From Spirochaetaceae bacterium (GTDB lineage: Bacteria; Spirochaetota; Spirochaetia; Treponematales; Breznakiellaceae), in assembly GCA_031267955.1 (NCBI GenBank), contig JAIRYB010000006.1, forward strand, positions 1 through 6,518: a DNA stretch of 6,518 nt, given 5' to 3'. This document shows positions 1 to 5,920 of the stretch, piece by piece. The notes beneath the pieces are model-generated. The model searched no databases and had not been told where the DNA came from. It saw only the letters and a list, made by a program, of their open reading frames with translations. Position 1 is the stretch's first letter. Every line of letters starts with the position of its first letter. The position numbers and the translations under genes are program-made.

Positions 1-510
1 ACGACCGGCCTTAGGGCGGAAGATCATACCCTGTGGCCGCCCCTGGCGCAGATGGCTGTTTTTATACTTATGTTTGCCGGCGGCTGTTCGGGTTCCGCTT
101 CCGGGGGAATCAAGGTAATACGGCATGTTGTGCTGTTTAAACAGGTAAAGAACGAAATCGGGCGGCTCCTGCACCCATCCGGGGTATTTTCGCTACAGCT
201 TGATAAAAAGCCCGGTGAAAAACACGTTGTATACAGTGTGGCGGCGTTTATCTTTCTCTATTTCCTGCTGCTCGGCCTGGGGGCCTTGCTGATAGGCTCT
301 TCCACAGGGGCCGGCCTCTTTGATTCGGTAAACGCTTCCGCCCTTGCCCTGGGAAATATCGGGCTGGGCCTGGGCAGCCTGATATCGGGCGGCATATTCT
401 ACGAAACCCCGGGCTATGTTAAATGGGCTTTCTCTTTTTTGATGATCGCCGGCCGCCTCGAACTCTTTACAGTACTGCTGTTGTTCGTGCCAGGGTTCTG
501 GCGCAGGTAG
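1..510 (+). CDS. trkH: TrkH-family potassium uptake channel subunit, C-terminal part (5' end outside window)
   Basis: Membrane pore subunit of a Trk/Ktr potassium uptake system, which normally works with a cytoplasmic NAD/ATP-binding TrkA/KtrA ring. The frame is open from base 1, so the gene starts upstream; 169 residues are visible up to the TAG at 508-510. It opens on TTGLR, which fits the end of the third pore loop. GGCSGSASGGIK (visible residues 27-38) is the segment after that loop, typical of TrkH. Two hydrophobic stretches follow (about 78-100 and 143-167), with the fourth pore-loop signature LGNIGLGLG (117-125) before the last one. The C-terminus GRLELFTVLLLF..FWRR is the normal family ending, so the 3' end is intact. 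The fourth filter has Leu where many TrkH proteins have Pro (GPG). The ATG at 52 lies inside the conserved region and is not the real start. Any trkA partner must lie outside the window. Confidence 0.88.
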   Translation, partial: TTGLRAEDHTLWPPLAQMAVFILMFAGGCSGSASGGIKVIRHVVLFKQVKNEIGRLLHPSGVFSLQLDKKPGEKHVVYSVAAFIFLYFLLLGLGALLIGSSTGAGLFDSVNASALALGNIGLGLGSLISGGIFYETPGYVKWAFSFLMIAGRLELFTVLLLFVPGFWRR

Positions 511-525
511 CCGGAAGCGCTCCCG

Positions 526-2007
526 TTAATCGGCCGGAGGGGGCCAATCCAGTATAAGCGCGCCGCTTTTACTGTCGCGTCTTTCATGGGCGGGCGGATC
601 GCAGCGGAGAAGGGCCCCCGCGGGGGCGGCGTCTATCTCATTTTCGATTCCAGCAAGCAGGACCGCGCCCAGGCGGGAACAGCCGTAGCGCCCGGAAAGC
701 GCCGCGGCCGGGCGCGCGGGCAGGGCGCTGTTCCCCGCCACGGGAAATTTATCGGACAGTACCCGCACGGCGATTTTGGATTCGCCGGGCGCGCCGGCCT
801 TTCCTGCGTCGGCCTTTCCCGGATCTGCCGGCGCGGTATTTTTTCCCGCGCCCGTTGGCGCGCCGGATTTCTCCGCCCCGGCCGCGCTGCGGGCAATACC
901 CCCGGCAAGCAGGAAACTCAGGACCGCCCTTTCCTTGGGGATACCCGCAGCGGCGGAAAGGTCCTGTAGTTTTTTCGGCGCGTCCTCCGTGCCGAAGGCA
1001 AAGTGGCACCACTTCAGTTTTTCCGCAGCCCGGTCACCCCTTCCCCCCGGAAAGGGACAGGGGCCGCCGTGCGTACAGGGCGAGATGGCCGGCCTGCCGA
1101 GACCGGCGAGGGCATCGCGCAGGAAAGCGATAAATTCTCCGGAACGGGGGACGCCGGGTTCTACCACTAGGATAGAGGCGTTGTCAGCCGCCATTTCCGA
1201 AAGGCGGCGGGCCTCCTGCCCGGCAAAGCGGGCCAGGGCGCGGCTGTCCGAATGGGGTATGTCCCAAAAGGATTCGTTGTACACATTTACCGCGCAAACC
1301 AGGGCGGGCTTGGCGCTTGGGGAAAAACTTTCCTGTTCGCCGCGCCGGCCCCGGCGCAGTATATCGCCCCTGGTTGTTTTTATTGTCCAGGCTGTTTCAA
1401 AAGGGCCGCCGTTTTCCGCCCCGCCAACGCCGTCCCCCCGCGTCTTTTGTTCCCTGCCCGGGGAGGCCAGCGCGGCAAAGAGTTTTTTCCCGGCTTCCAT
1501 TGCCGCCGCAGTCCGGTCCACGCAGCGGAAAACCAGCTTAAGGGGCCGCAGTTCGGGCCGGGCTATCCAAAGCGCGATGGGCAGGGTAAGGGGGCCGGAG
1601 CCGAGATCAACAACAGTATCGCCGTCCGAGAGGGCAAGGGGCAGGGAAGGGAGCAGCCGCGCAAGCCGGTACACGTTCCAGGGGAGGAAGCAGCGGAGGT
1701 ACGCGGTCAGTATGGCGCTTTTACCGAGGTAGGAAACGCCGCGTTCGCCCCGGGCCGAGGTAAGAAGCCGGGAGAGTTCCGCTACATCCCGGCTCAGGCG
1801 GCTGCGGAACCGGGCGGGTACGGGAAACACGGAGCCGGCAAGCCCGAATAGTTTTTCCATAAGGCCGCGTGCCTCCGCGCCCGGCGGCGGGAAGAGGAAG
1901 CCCCGCGGGGCCGCGGCGGCACTGCCGCCCGCCTCCGGGAAAGCCGCGCCGAAAGGCCGCTTTCCGGCCGGACGCGCCGAAGTACTATTTGTGTTTTTTC
2001 GACGCAT
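526..2007 (-). CDS. Rsm22/METTL17-like SAM-dependent methyltransferase-fold protein with putative Fe-S cysteines
   Basis: Probably a ribosomal small-subunit Rsm22-family protein; its methyl acceptor, if any, is not known from sequence. Visible: motif I VVDLGSGPL (residues 132-140) of a Rossmann methyltransferase, NVYNE (241-245), VEPGVPRSGEFI (282-293), then the family's cysteine signature PCTHGGPCP (310-318) with WCHF (333-336), and YGCSRLG (441-447). Cys311, Cys317, Cys334 and Cys443 match the order of the four cysteines reported to hold a 4Fe-4S cluster in METTL17/Rsm22. Residues about 370-410 are a low-complexity Ala/Gly/Lys/Pro insert between the third and fourth cysteine. The first 50 residues are also low-complexity. 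The chosen ATG overlaps the end of der by 23 bp and has only a weak GGAAAG just upstream. Met50 (ATG at 1860), with GGAGG 11 nt upstream, is a credible alternative start just ahead of the conserved region. The gene converges on trkH across 15 bp. Confidence 0.75.
   Translation of the reverse strand: MRRKNTNSTSARPAGKRPFGAAFPEAGGSAAAAPRGFLFPPPGAEARGLMEKLFGLAGSVFPVPARFRSRLSRDVAELSRLLTSARGERGVSYLGKSAILTAYLRCFLPWNVYRLARLLPSLPLALSDGDTVVDLGSGPLTLPIALWIARPELRPLKLVFRCVDRTAAAMEAGKKLFAALASPGREQKTRGDGVGGAENGGPFETAWTIKTTRGDILRRGRRGEQESFSPSAKPALVCAVNVYNESFWDIPHSDSRALARFAGQEARRLSEMAADNASILVVEPGVPRSGEFIAFLRDALAGLGRPAISPCTHGGPCPFPGGRGDRAAEKLKWCHFAFGTEDAPKKLQDLSAAAGIPKERAVLSFLLAGGIARSAAGAEKSGAPTGAGKNTAPADPGKADAGKAGAPGESKIAVRVLSDKFPVAGNSALPARPAAALSGRYGCSRLGAVLLAGIENEIDAAPAGALLRCDPPAHERRDSKSGALILDWPPPAD
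788..866. repeat. In-gene direct repeats in the low-complexity insert of the Rsm22-like gene
   Basis: The 10-mer ggcgcgccgg occurs at 788-797 and 857-866, exactly 69 bp (23 codons) apart and in the same frame; both copies help encode a Gly-Ala-Pro. Between them cggcctttcc occurs at 795-804 and 810-819, 15 bp apart, encoding the pentapeptide pair GKADA/GKAGA. The in-frame spacing suggests that the Ala/Gly/Lys-rich linker grew by slippage or local duplication without breaking the gene. Confidence 0.6.
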
Positions 2008-3385
2008 CGTCTTTCCGGGAGGAGCGGATCTCTATTTCTACGGGGATCAGGGAGAATCCCAGATCCTTGCGGACGCGGTTACGCAGATAGGCAAGGTACG
2101 ACGGGACGACCGCGCGGAGGCGCGACACGAAAAATACAAATTTTACCGGGTTGTCCGAAACCTGGACGGCGTACCGTATCTTAAAACGGGTCTGCGGGCC
2201 GGACGGAGGCGGGGATTCCTCAAGCCATTGTTCCAGCGCCTGGTTCAGGCGGGCGGTTTCCACGCGGGTACACAGCTGCCCGTACATCCTTATCGCCGTG
2301 TTGAGCAGTTCTTCTACCCCAAAACCGGTTTCGGCGCTCAGGGCGATAATGGGGGCGAATTCCATCTGGCCGAAGAAGAATCGTATCCTGTCCTGTACCG
2401 CGTTAAAAGTGTTTTTTATTTGGGGCATAAGGTCCCATTTGTTCAGAACGAGGACGATCCCCCGCCCCCTGTCGTGGGCCAGCGCCGCGATCTTCTTGTC
2501 CTGGTCCGAAAGCCCCTCTTCGGCGTCGATCAGCAGGAATACCAGGTCCGCGTCCTCTATGGACTTTATCGCCCGGTTTACCGAGTAGTATTCAACATTA
2601 TCGCTTACCTTTGCCCTGCGCCGAATCCCCGCGGTATCAAGAAGGCGGAATTTCTTCCCCCGGTAATCAAACGATCCTTCTACCACGTCGCGGGTAGTGC
2701 CGGGTTTGGCGCTCACAATGGAATCCGCAGTCCCGGTAAGCCGGTTCGACAGGGTGGACTTGCCGGTGTTCGGCTTCCCCAGAATCGCCACGCGTATGCT
2801 CCGATCCGCCCCGCCATCGTCCCCAATTCCTACCGAAGAAAAATCAAGCCGCCCCGCGATAGCCGCCTCAAGCTCCGCTACATTGTCGCCGTGTTCCGCG
2901 GAGATCATGTAGACCTTGTCAAAACCCAGGGAAAGCAAATTCCACGCCTCGTCCTGCCGACGGCCGCCTTCGGTTTTGTTTACCGCCGTCAGGAGCCGGT
3001 CCCGGTACGGCCGCAGGAAGGTGATAAATTCCTCGTCTTCCAAAGTAAGCTCGCCCGCCTCGAGAATCAGCACGATAAGATCGGCCTGCCTTATTGTTTC
3101 CCTGGTACGCCCGAGTACCAGATCGTCCAGTTCGTCGTCAATGCTTTCAGCGCCGCCGTCGTCTTTTTTCCGGTCCAGCTTGAAACCGCCGGTATCCACG
3201 AGCCGCACGGGCTTCCCGGCAATAAAGGCGCTGGCGCCTACCGGATCGCGGGTTACCCCCGGCGTAGGATCGGTAATAGAGCGGCGCTGCCTCAGGAGCC
3301 GGTTAAAGAGCGTCGATTTCCCCACATTGGGGCGGCCCACCAGCGCCACCAAGGGCAGATTGCGATTTTCCTGTGTAGTTGTCAT
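1985..3385 (-). CDS. der: Ribosome assembly GTPase Der (EngA)
   Basis: Essential tandem-domain GTPase that binds the maturing 50S ribosomal subunit. At 466 residues it has the usual family length. GTPase domain 1: G1 GRPNVGKST (17-25), TPGVTRD (41-47), G3 DTGG (64-67), G4 NKTE (136-139), G5 SAE (162-164). An acidic, glycine-rich linker (about 182-196) leads to domain 2: G1 GKPNTGKST (203-211), KPGTTRD (227-233), DTAGIRRR (250-257), NKWD (315-318), SAE (350-352). The C-terminal KH-like domain covers roughly 365-455, and the tail is basic (SSRKDD..SKKHK). The odd point is Glu instead of Asp in the first G4, read from codon GAA at 2969-2971. The ATG is supported by a purine-rich site 7 nt upstream, and residue 11 already begins conserved sequence. 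The gene lies 47 bp after ptsI, and its last 23 bp overlap the Rsm22-like gene. Confidence 0.97.
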   Translation of the reverse strand: MTTTQENRNLPLVALVGRPNVGKSTLFNRLLRQRRSITDPTPGVTRDPVGASAFIAGKPVRLVDTGGFKLDRKKDDGGAESIDDELDDLVLGRTRETIRQADLIVLILEAGELTLEDEEFITFLRPYRDRLLTAVNKTEGGRRQDEAWNLLSLGFDKVYMISAEHGDNVAELEAAIAGRLDFSSVGIGDDGGADRSIRVAILGKPNTGKSTLSNRLTGTADSIVSAKPGTTRDVVEGSFDYRGKKFRLLDTAGIRRRAKVSDNVEYYSVNRAIKSIEDADLVFLLIDAEEGLSDQDKKIAALAHDRGRGIVLVLNKWDLMPQIKNTFNAVQDRIRFFFGQMEFAPIIALSAETGFGVEELLNTAIRMYGQLCTRVETARLNQALEQWLEESPPPSGPQTRFKIRYAVQVSDNPVKFVFFVSRLRAVVPSYLAYLRNRVRKDLGFSLIPVEIEIRSSRKDDASKKHK

Positions 3386-3391
3386 ACTTTT

Positions 3392-3397
3392 ACCTTA
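3392..3397 (-). promoter_or_regulatory. Ribosome binding site of der
   Basis: Reading the minus strand, TAAGGT lies with 7 nt between AAGG and the ATG at 3385. It is the only Shine-Dalgarno-like sequence in the short ptsI-der gap and supports that start. Confidence 0.45.
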
Positions 3398-3422
3398 ATT
3401 AGAAGCGATGGTCCATCATAAA

Positions 3423-3443
3423 AGGCGCGCGTTTACGGGCGCG
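3423..3443 (-). terminator. Weak hairpin over the ptsI stop codon, possible terminator or attenuator
   Basis: On the minus strand CGCGC (3439-3443) can pair with GCGCG (3426-3430) around an 8-nt loop that contains the TAA of ptsI. Two C and four T follow. The stem is only 5 bp and the T run is short, so it would at best partly separate ptsI from der. It could equally be chance in GC-rich DNA. Confidence 0.2.
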
Positions 3444-5232
3444 ATTGCGCGGTCCAGGATACCACCAGATTGACAATTTCCTGCCTGGTCTCGCAGGCCA
3501 GGGCCTTTTTCGCCAGCTCCCGGCAGGAAGATATCTCCGTTTCCCGGATGATCCGCTTTATCCGGGGGATGCTGGCGGCCGTCATGCTGAATTCGTCAAG
3601 GCCCAGCCCCAGCAGTAACGCCGTCGCGTTTACGTCCCCGGCAAGCTCCCCGCACATTGCCACCTTGATCTTCCGTTTGTGGGCCGCGTCGATGGTCATC
3701 TTGATAAAGCGTAGCACCGCCGGATGGGCGGGGTGGGCCAGGTAGCCTACCCGCTCATTCCCCCGGTCCACCGCTATAGTGTACTGGATCAGATCGTTTG
3801 TGCCAATGGAAAAAAAATCGGACCGCTTGGCCAGAATATCCGCGGTCATAGCCGCGGAAGGAATTTCGATCATGGTCCCGACCTCGATGTCCTCGTCAAA
3901 CGGGACCTTGCGCTTCCGGCATTCCGCCTTGGCCTCGTCAAAAAGCGCCAATGCCTGTTCCAGTTCTTCCACGCCCGAAACCATCGGAAACATGATCCGT
4001 ACTTTTCCAATGGCGCTCGCCCGGAGTATAGCCCGGAGCTGGGTTTTGAAAAGATGGGGCTGGGCAAAACAGAACCGTATCGCCCGCCAGCCGAGCAGCG
4101 GGTTTTTTTCGCCTTCGGTAAATTCCGGGTTAACCTTGTCGCCGCCCACATCAATGGTGCGTATCGTCACAGGCAGACCCCCCATCACCCGGATCACCTG
4201 CCCGTAGGCAAGGTACTGTATCTCCTCCTCGGCCGGCTGCCCCGGCGTCAGGAACAAAAACTCCGATCTGTAAAGGCCGATCCCCTCCGCGCCGTAACCC
4301 AGCGCCCGTTCCGCTTCTTCGGGAAATTCGATATTCGCCTTCAGCGTAACCCGGTAGCCGTCCAGGGTTTCCGCGGGAAGGTCCCGGCCCGACAGTAATT
4401 CCTGCGCTTTTTTTTGGTAATTTTCTATAGCCTTCCGGTATTTAGCAATTTCCTTTTCCCCGGGACCGACCAGCACTTCCCCGTTCAGCCCGTCAGCAAC
4501 AAGAACGTCCCCGCTCTGAATCTCCTTGCTTGCGTTGGAAAGCCCCAGCACCGCGGGAATGCCGAAAGCCTGCGCCAGAATCGCCGTGTGCGAGGTGCGG
4601 CTTCCCATGTCCATTACAATCGCCTTTACCCGCTCCCGCCGCATGGAAAGCACATCCAGGGGCAGAAGATCGTGAACCACGAGGATCACGTCTTCGGCCA
4701 GTTCCGACAGTGTTATTTTCTTGATCTTGAGCAGGAAGCGCAGGACGCGCCGGGACACGTCGGAAACATCCGCGGCCCGCTCCCGGAGATACGCGTCGCT
4801 CGAGACGATCAGTTTCTGTATCAGTTCGTGGGAATAGTCCCAGACAATCCAGTCAATGTTTTCCAGGCGCGATTCGAGCCGGAATTTTATCTTGTCCCGA
4901 AAGTCCTCGTCCTCCAGCATCATCAGGTGGGCTTCTACAATATCCGCCTGCTCTTTGGGCATCTCCCGCCTGGCCCGATCCAGAATCGCCCGCGTCTCCC
5001 TGACCGCCTCCTCAAACGCGTCCAGCGCCCGCTTCCATTCGGACTTGACCTCGTCCTTTTGAATCGTATGGCGCGGAATCTCGGGGAAAGCGTTTTCCAG
5101 ATAAACAAGGGCCTTTCCAATTACAATCCCCGGAGATCCCGAAATACCGGCAAGCTTCTTCACAGTATAAAGTTTAACGTAATCACCCGCCCAATTCAAG
5201 GCGCGATGCTCAGGTTTGGAATCCGGGCGCAT
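3433..5232 (-). CDS. ptsI: PTS Enzyme I (phosphoenolpyruvate-protein phosphotransferase)
   Basis: Cytoplasmic enzyme that takes phosphate from phosphoenolpyruvate onto a histidine and passes it to HPr. The 599 residues show all domains. The N-terminal part (LAGISGSPGIVIGKA, 27-41) leads into the helical HPr-binding region (about 60-170). The phospho-histidine site is GSRTSHTAI (210-218, active His215). The PEP-binding TIM barrel carries GIGLYRSEFLF (317-327), FSIGTNDLIQYT (474-485), DRGNERVGYL (489-498) and the catalytic Cys527 in MCGELAG. These sit about 25 residues later than in the E. coli protein, so the ATG at 5232 gives an N-terminal extension. GGAGG lies 13 nt before that ATG, a long spacing. 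An in-frame GTG at 5163 would give the usual family start but lacks a clear binding site. No HPr or Enzyme II gene is adjacent, so its role here (sugar uptake or regulation only) cannot be read from this window. Confidence 0.96.
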   Translation of the reverse strand: MRPDSKPEHRALNWAGDYVKLYTVKKLAGISGSPGIVIGKALVYLENAFPEIPRHTIQKDEVKSEWKRALDAFEEAVRETRAILDRARREMPKEQADIVEAHLMMLEDEDFRDKIKFRLESRLENIDWIVWDYSHELIQKLIVSSDAYLRERAADVSDVSRRVLRFLLKIKKITLSELAEDVILVVHDLLPLDVLSMRRERVKAIVMDMGSRTSHTAILAQAFGIPAVLGLSNASKEIQSGDVLVADGLNGEVLVGPGEKEIAKYRKAIENYQKKAQELLSGRDLPAETLDGYRVTLKANIEFPEEAERALGYGAEGIGLYRSEFLFLTPGQPAEEEIQYLAYGQVIRVMGGLPVTIRTIDVGGDKVNPEFTEGEKNPLLGWRAIRFCFAQPHLFKTQLRAILRASAIGKVRIMFPMVSGVEELEQALALFDEAKAECRKRKVPFDEDIEVGTMIEIPSAAMTADILAKRSDFFSIGTNDLIQYTIAVDRGNERVGYLAHPAHPAVLRFIKMTIDAAHKRKIKVAMCGELAGDVNATALLLGLGLDEFSMTAASIPRIKRIIRETEISSCRELAKKALACETRQEIVNLVVSWTAQSRP

Positions 5233-5371
5233 CCGGCCGCGTAAACCTCCGGTTCGGCGCGCCCGGACCGGGCTATCCGGGGCTCCGCGGTACCCGCTCC
5301 GGCCTCCTCGGACCGCCCCTCCGGCCGGTCCTGCGGTGGCGCGCTCCGCGCCCCCTTCTATCCCTTGCGCT
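5233..5371. other. GC-rich leader between ptsI and the repeat array
   Basis: About 140 bp upstream of ptsI. It contains the GGAGG assigned to ptsI (minus strand, 5246-5250) and short GC-rich inverted repeats: ggaccg/cggtcc (5310-5315 with 5326-5331) and ggcgcg/cgcgcc (5338-5343 with 5347-5352, 3-nt loop). I found no convincing -35/-10 pair on the minus strand and no gene. Confidence 0.5.
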
Positions 5372-5403
5372 GCTGAAAATCCGCTTCCATGCGGATTTTC
5401 AGC
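5372..5403. repeat. Perfect 13-bp inverted repeat upstream of ptsI
   Basis: The arms gctgaaaatccgc (5372-5384) and gcggattttcagc (5391-5403) are fully complementary around the 6-nt loop ttccat. It is the longest perfect stem in the spacer and abuts hairpin A1 with 2 nt between them. No T run follows on either strand, which argues against a plain intrinsic terminator. It could be an RNA hairpin, a protein-binding palindrome, or a member of the neighbouring repeat family with a different stem. Confidence 0.8.
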
Positions 5404-5405
5404 TT

Positions 5406-5430
5406 TGAGTTTTTGCGTGGCAAAAACTCA
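5406..5430. repeat. Hairpin A1
   Basis: tgagtttttgc (5406-5416) pairs perfectly with gcaaaaactca (5420-5430), loop gtg. Compared with the other A hairpins it has one extra T in the left arm, matched by an extra A in the right arm. On the + strand a five-T run follows five bases later (5436-5440), too far for a confident terminator call. Confidence 0.8.
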
Positions 5431-5503
5431 TGGGGTTTTTGTGGCCGGCGTCCTGCCGGCCCGGCTGCGCCGGAGAACGGCGTCCATGCCGGATTAGGGC
5501 ATC

Positions 5504-5526
5504 GGAGTTTGCCTGTGGCAAACTCC
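5504..5526. repeat. Hairpin A2 (variant stem)
   Basis: ggagtttgcc (5504-5513) pairs perfectly with ggcaaactcc (5517-5526), loop tgt. It has one T fewer than A3-A5 and different end pairs, with matching changes in the opposite arm. Confidence 0.75.
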
Positions 5527-5528
5527 AT

Positions 5529-5549
5529 CTGTCCGGCGCCGCCGGACAG
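5529..5549. repeat. 9-bp hairpin inside unit 0
   Basis: ctgtccggc (5529-5537) pairs perfectly with gccggacag (5541-5549), loop gcc. It is unrelated in sequence to module A but has the same 3-nt-loop design, and it lies 2 nt after A2. Confidence 0.7.
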
Positions 5550-5560
5550 CCGTGGTTACA

Positions 5561-5655
5561 GCGGCGTCCTGCCGGCCCGACTGCGCCGGAGAACGGCGTC
5601 CCTGCCGTTTTCATTGCTTTGAGTTTTGCTCCGCAAAACTCATGGATCTATTACA
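5561..5655. repeat. Repeat unit i (95 bp, full B+A)
   Basis: Module B at 5561-5607, then the shared ttttcattgcttt spacer, hairpin A3 (tgagttttgc 5620-5629 with gcaaaactca 5633-5642, loop tcc) and the tail tggatctattaca. It is the direct tandem neighbour of unit ii, from which it differs at few positions. Confidence 0.85.
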
Positions 5656-5751
5656 GCCGGCATCCTGCCGGCTCGGCTGCGCCGGAAAGCGGCATCCGTG
5701 CCGTTTTCATTGCTTTGAGTTTTGCTCCGCAAAACTCACGGATCCATTGCA
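5656..5751. repeat. Repeat unit ii (96 bp, full B+A)
   Basis: Module B at 5656-5703, then the same spacer, hairpin A4 (tgagttttgc 5716-5725 with gcaaaactca 5729-5738, loop tcc) and the tail cggatccattgca. Together with unit i it shows the array's basic period. Confidence 0.85.
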
Positions 5752-5825
5752 GCCGGCGTCCTGCCGGTCCGGCTGCGCCGGAAAGCGGCGTCCCTGCCGG
5801 ACCGGATTAGGGCATCGTGGTTACA
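5752..5825. repeat. Repeat unit iii (74 bp, no A hairpin)
   Basis: Module B is present (5752-5800, inner stem tccggc-tgc-gccgga at 5768-5782), but the A half is replaced by the ggattagggcatcg and tggttaca segments also found in unit 0. It looks like unit 0 with both hairpins deleted. Confidence 0.75.
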
Positions 5826-5920
5826 GCGGCATCCGTGCCGCCGCCCTTCGGGCGCAATCCGGTGTCTATGCCGTTTTCATTGCTTTGAGTTTTGCCCCGC
5901 AAAACTCACGGGGTTTTTGC
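5826..5920. repeat. Repeat unit iv (95 bp, diverged B, intact A5)
   Basis: The B half has diverged: the inner stem is now cgccc-ttc-gggcg (5842-5854), still a 5-bp stem with a 3-nt loop. The A half is intact: hairpin A5 tgagttttgc (5886-5895) with gcaaaactca (5899-5908), loop ccc. It ends cggggtttttgc, like the sequence after A1. Confidence 0.75.

Larger units (their letters stand above)
5444..5560. repeat. Repeat unit 0 (117 bp)
   Basis: Module B covers 5444-5492 and includes the stem ccggc-tgc-gccgg (5461-5473). It is followed by ggattagggcatc, hairpin A2, an extra 9-bp hairpin, and cgtggttaca. The ggattagggcatcg and cgtggttaca segments recur in unit iii, where they lie side by side. Confidence 0.75.

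Noticed and set aside
776..1732. Plus-strand open frame of 318 codons
   Set aside because: It is antisense to the Rsm22-like gene, whose frame carries recognisable family motifs; the antisense translation is low-complexity Pro/Arg/Ser.
1991..3421. Long plus-strand open frame of 476 codons
   Set aside because: It is antisense to der, which has complete Der motifs; the long frame is a by-product of GC-rich codon use, and its translation has no recognisable domain.
4414..5244. Plus-strand open frame of 276 codons
   Set aside because: It is antisense to the N-terminal part of ptsI, which is unmistakable Enzyme I; no domain is visible in the antisense product.
5406..5440. Intrinsic terminator at hairpin A1 (and A5 at 5886-5917) on the + strand
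   Set aside because: The T runs are only five long and lie several bases after the stem, no + strand gene precedes them, and the sister hairpins A2-A4 have no T run. On the minus strand no T run follows.
5430..5810. Plus-strand 126-residue open frame with repeated peptides (SFAPQNS, PAGPTAPE)
   Set aside because: It lies wholly within the repeat array, its peptide repeats simply mirror the ~95-bp DNA units, unit lengths of 95 and 96 bp break the frame between copies, and there is no ribosome binding site.
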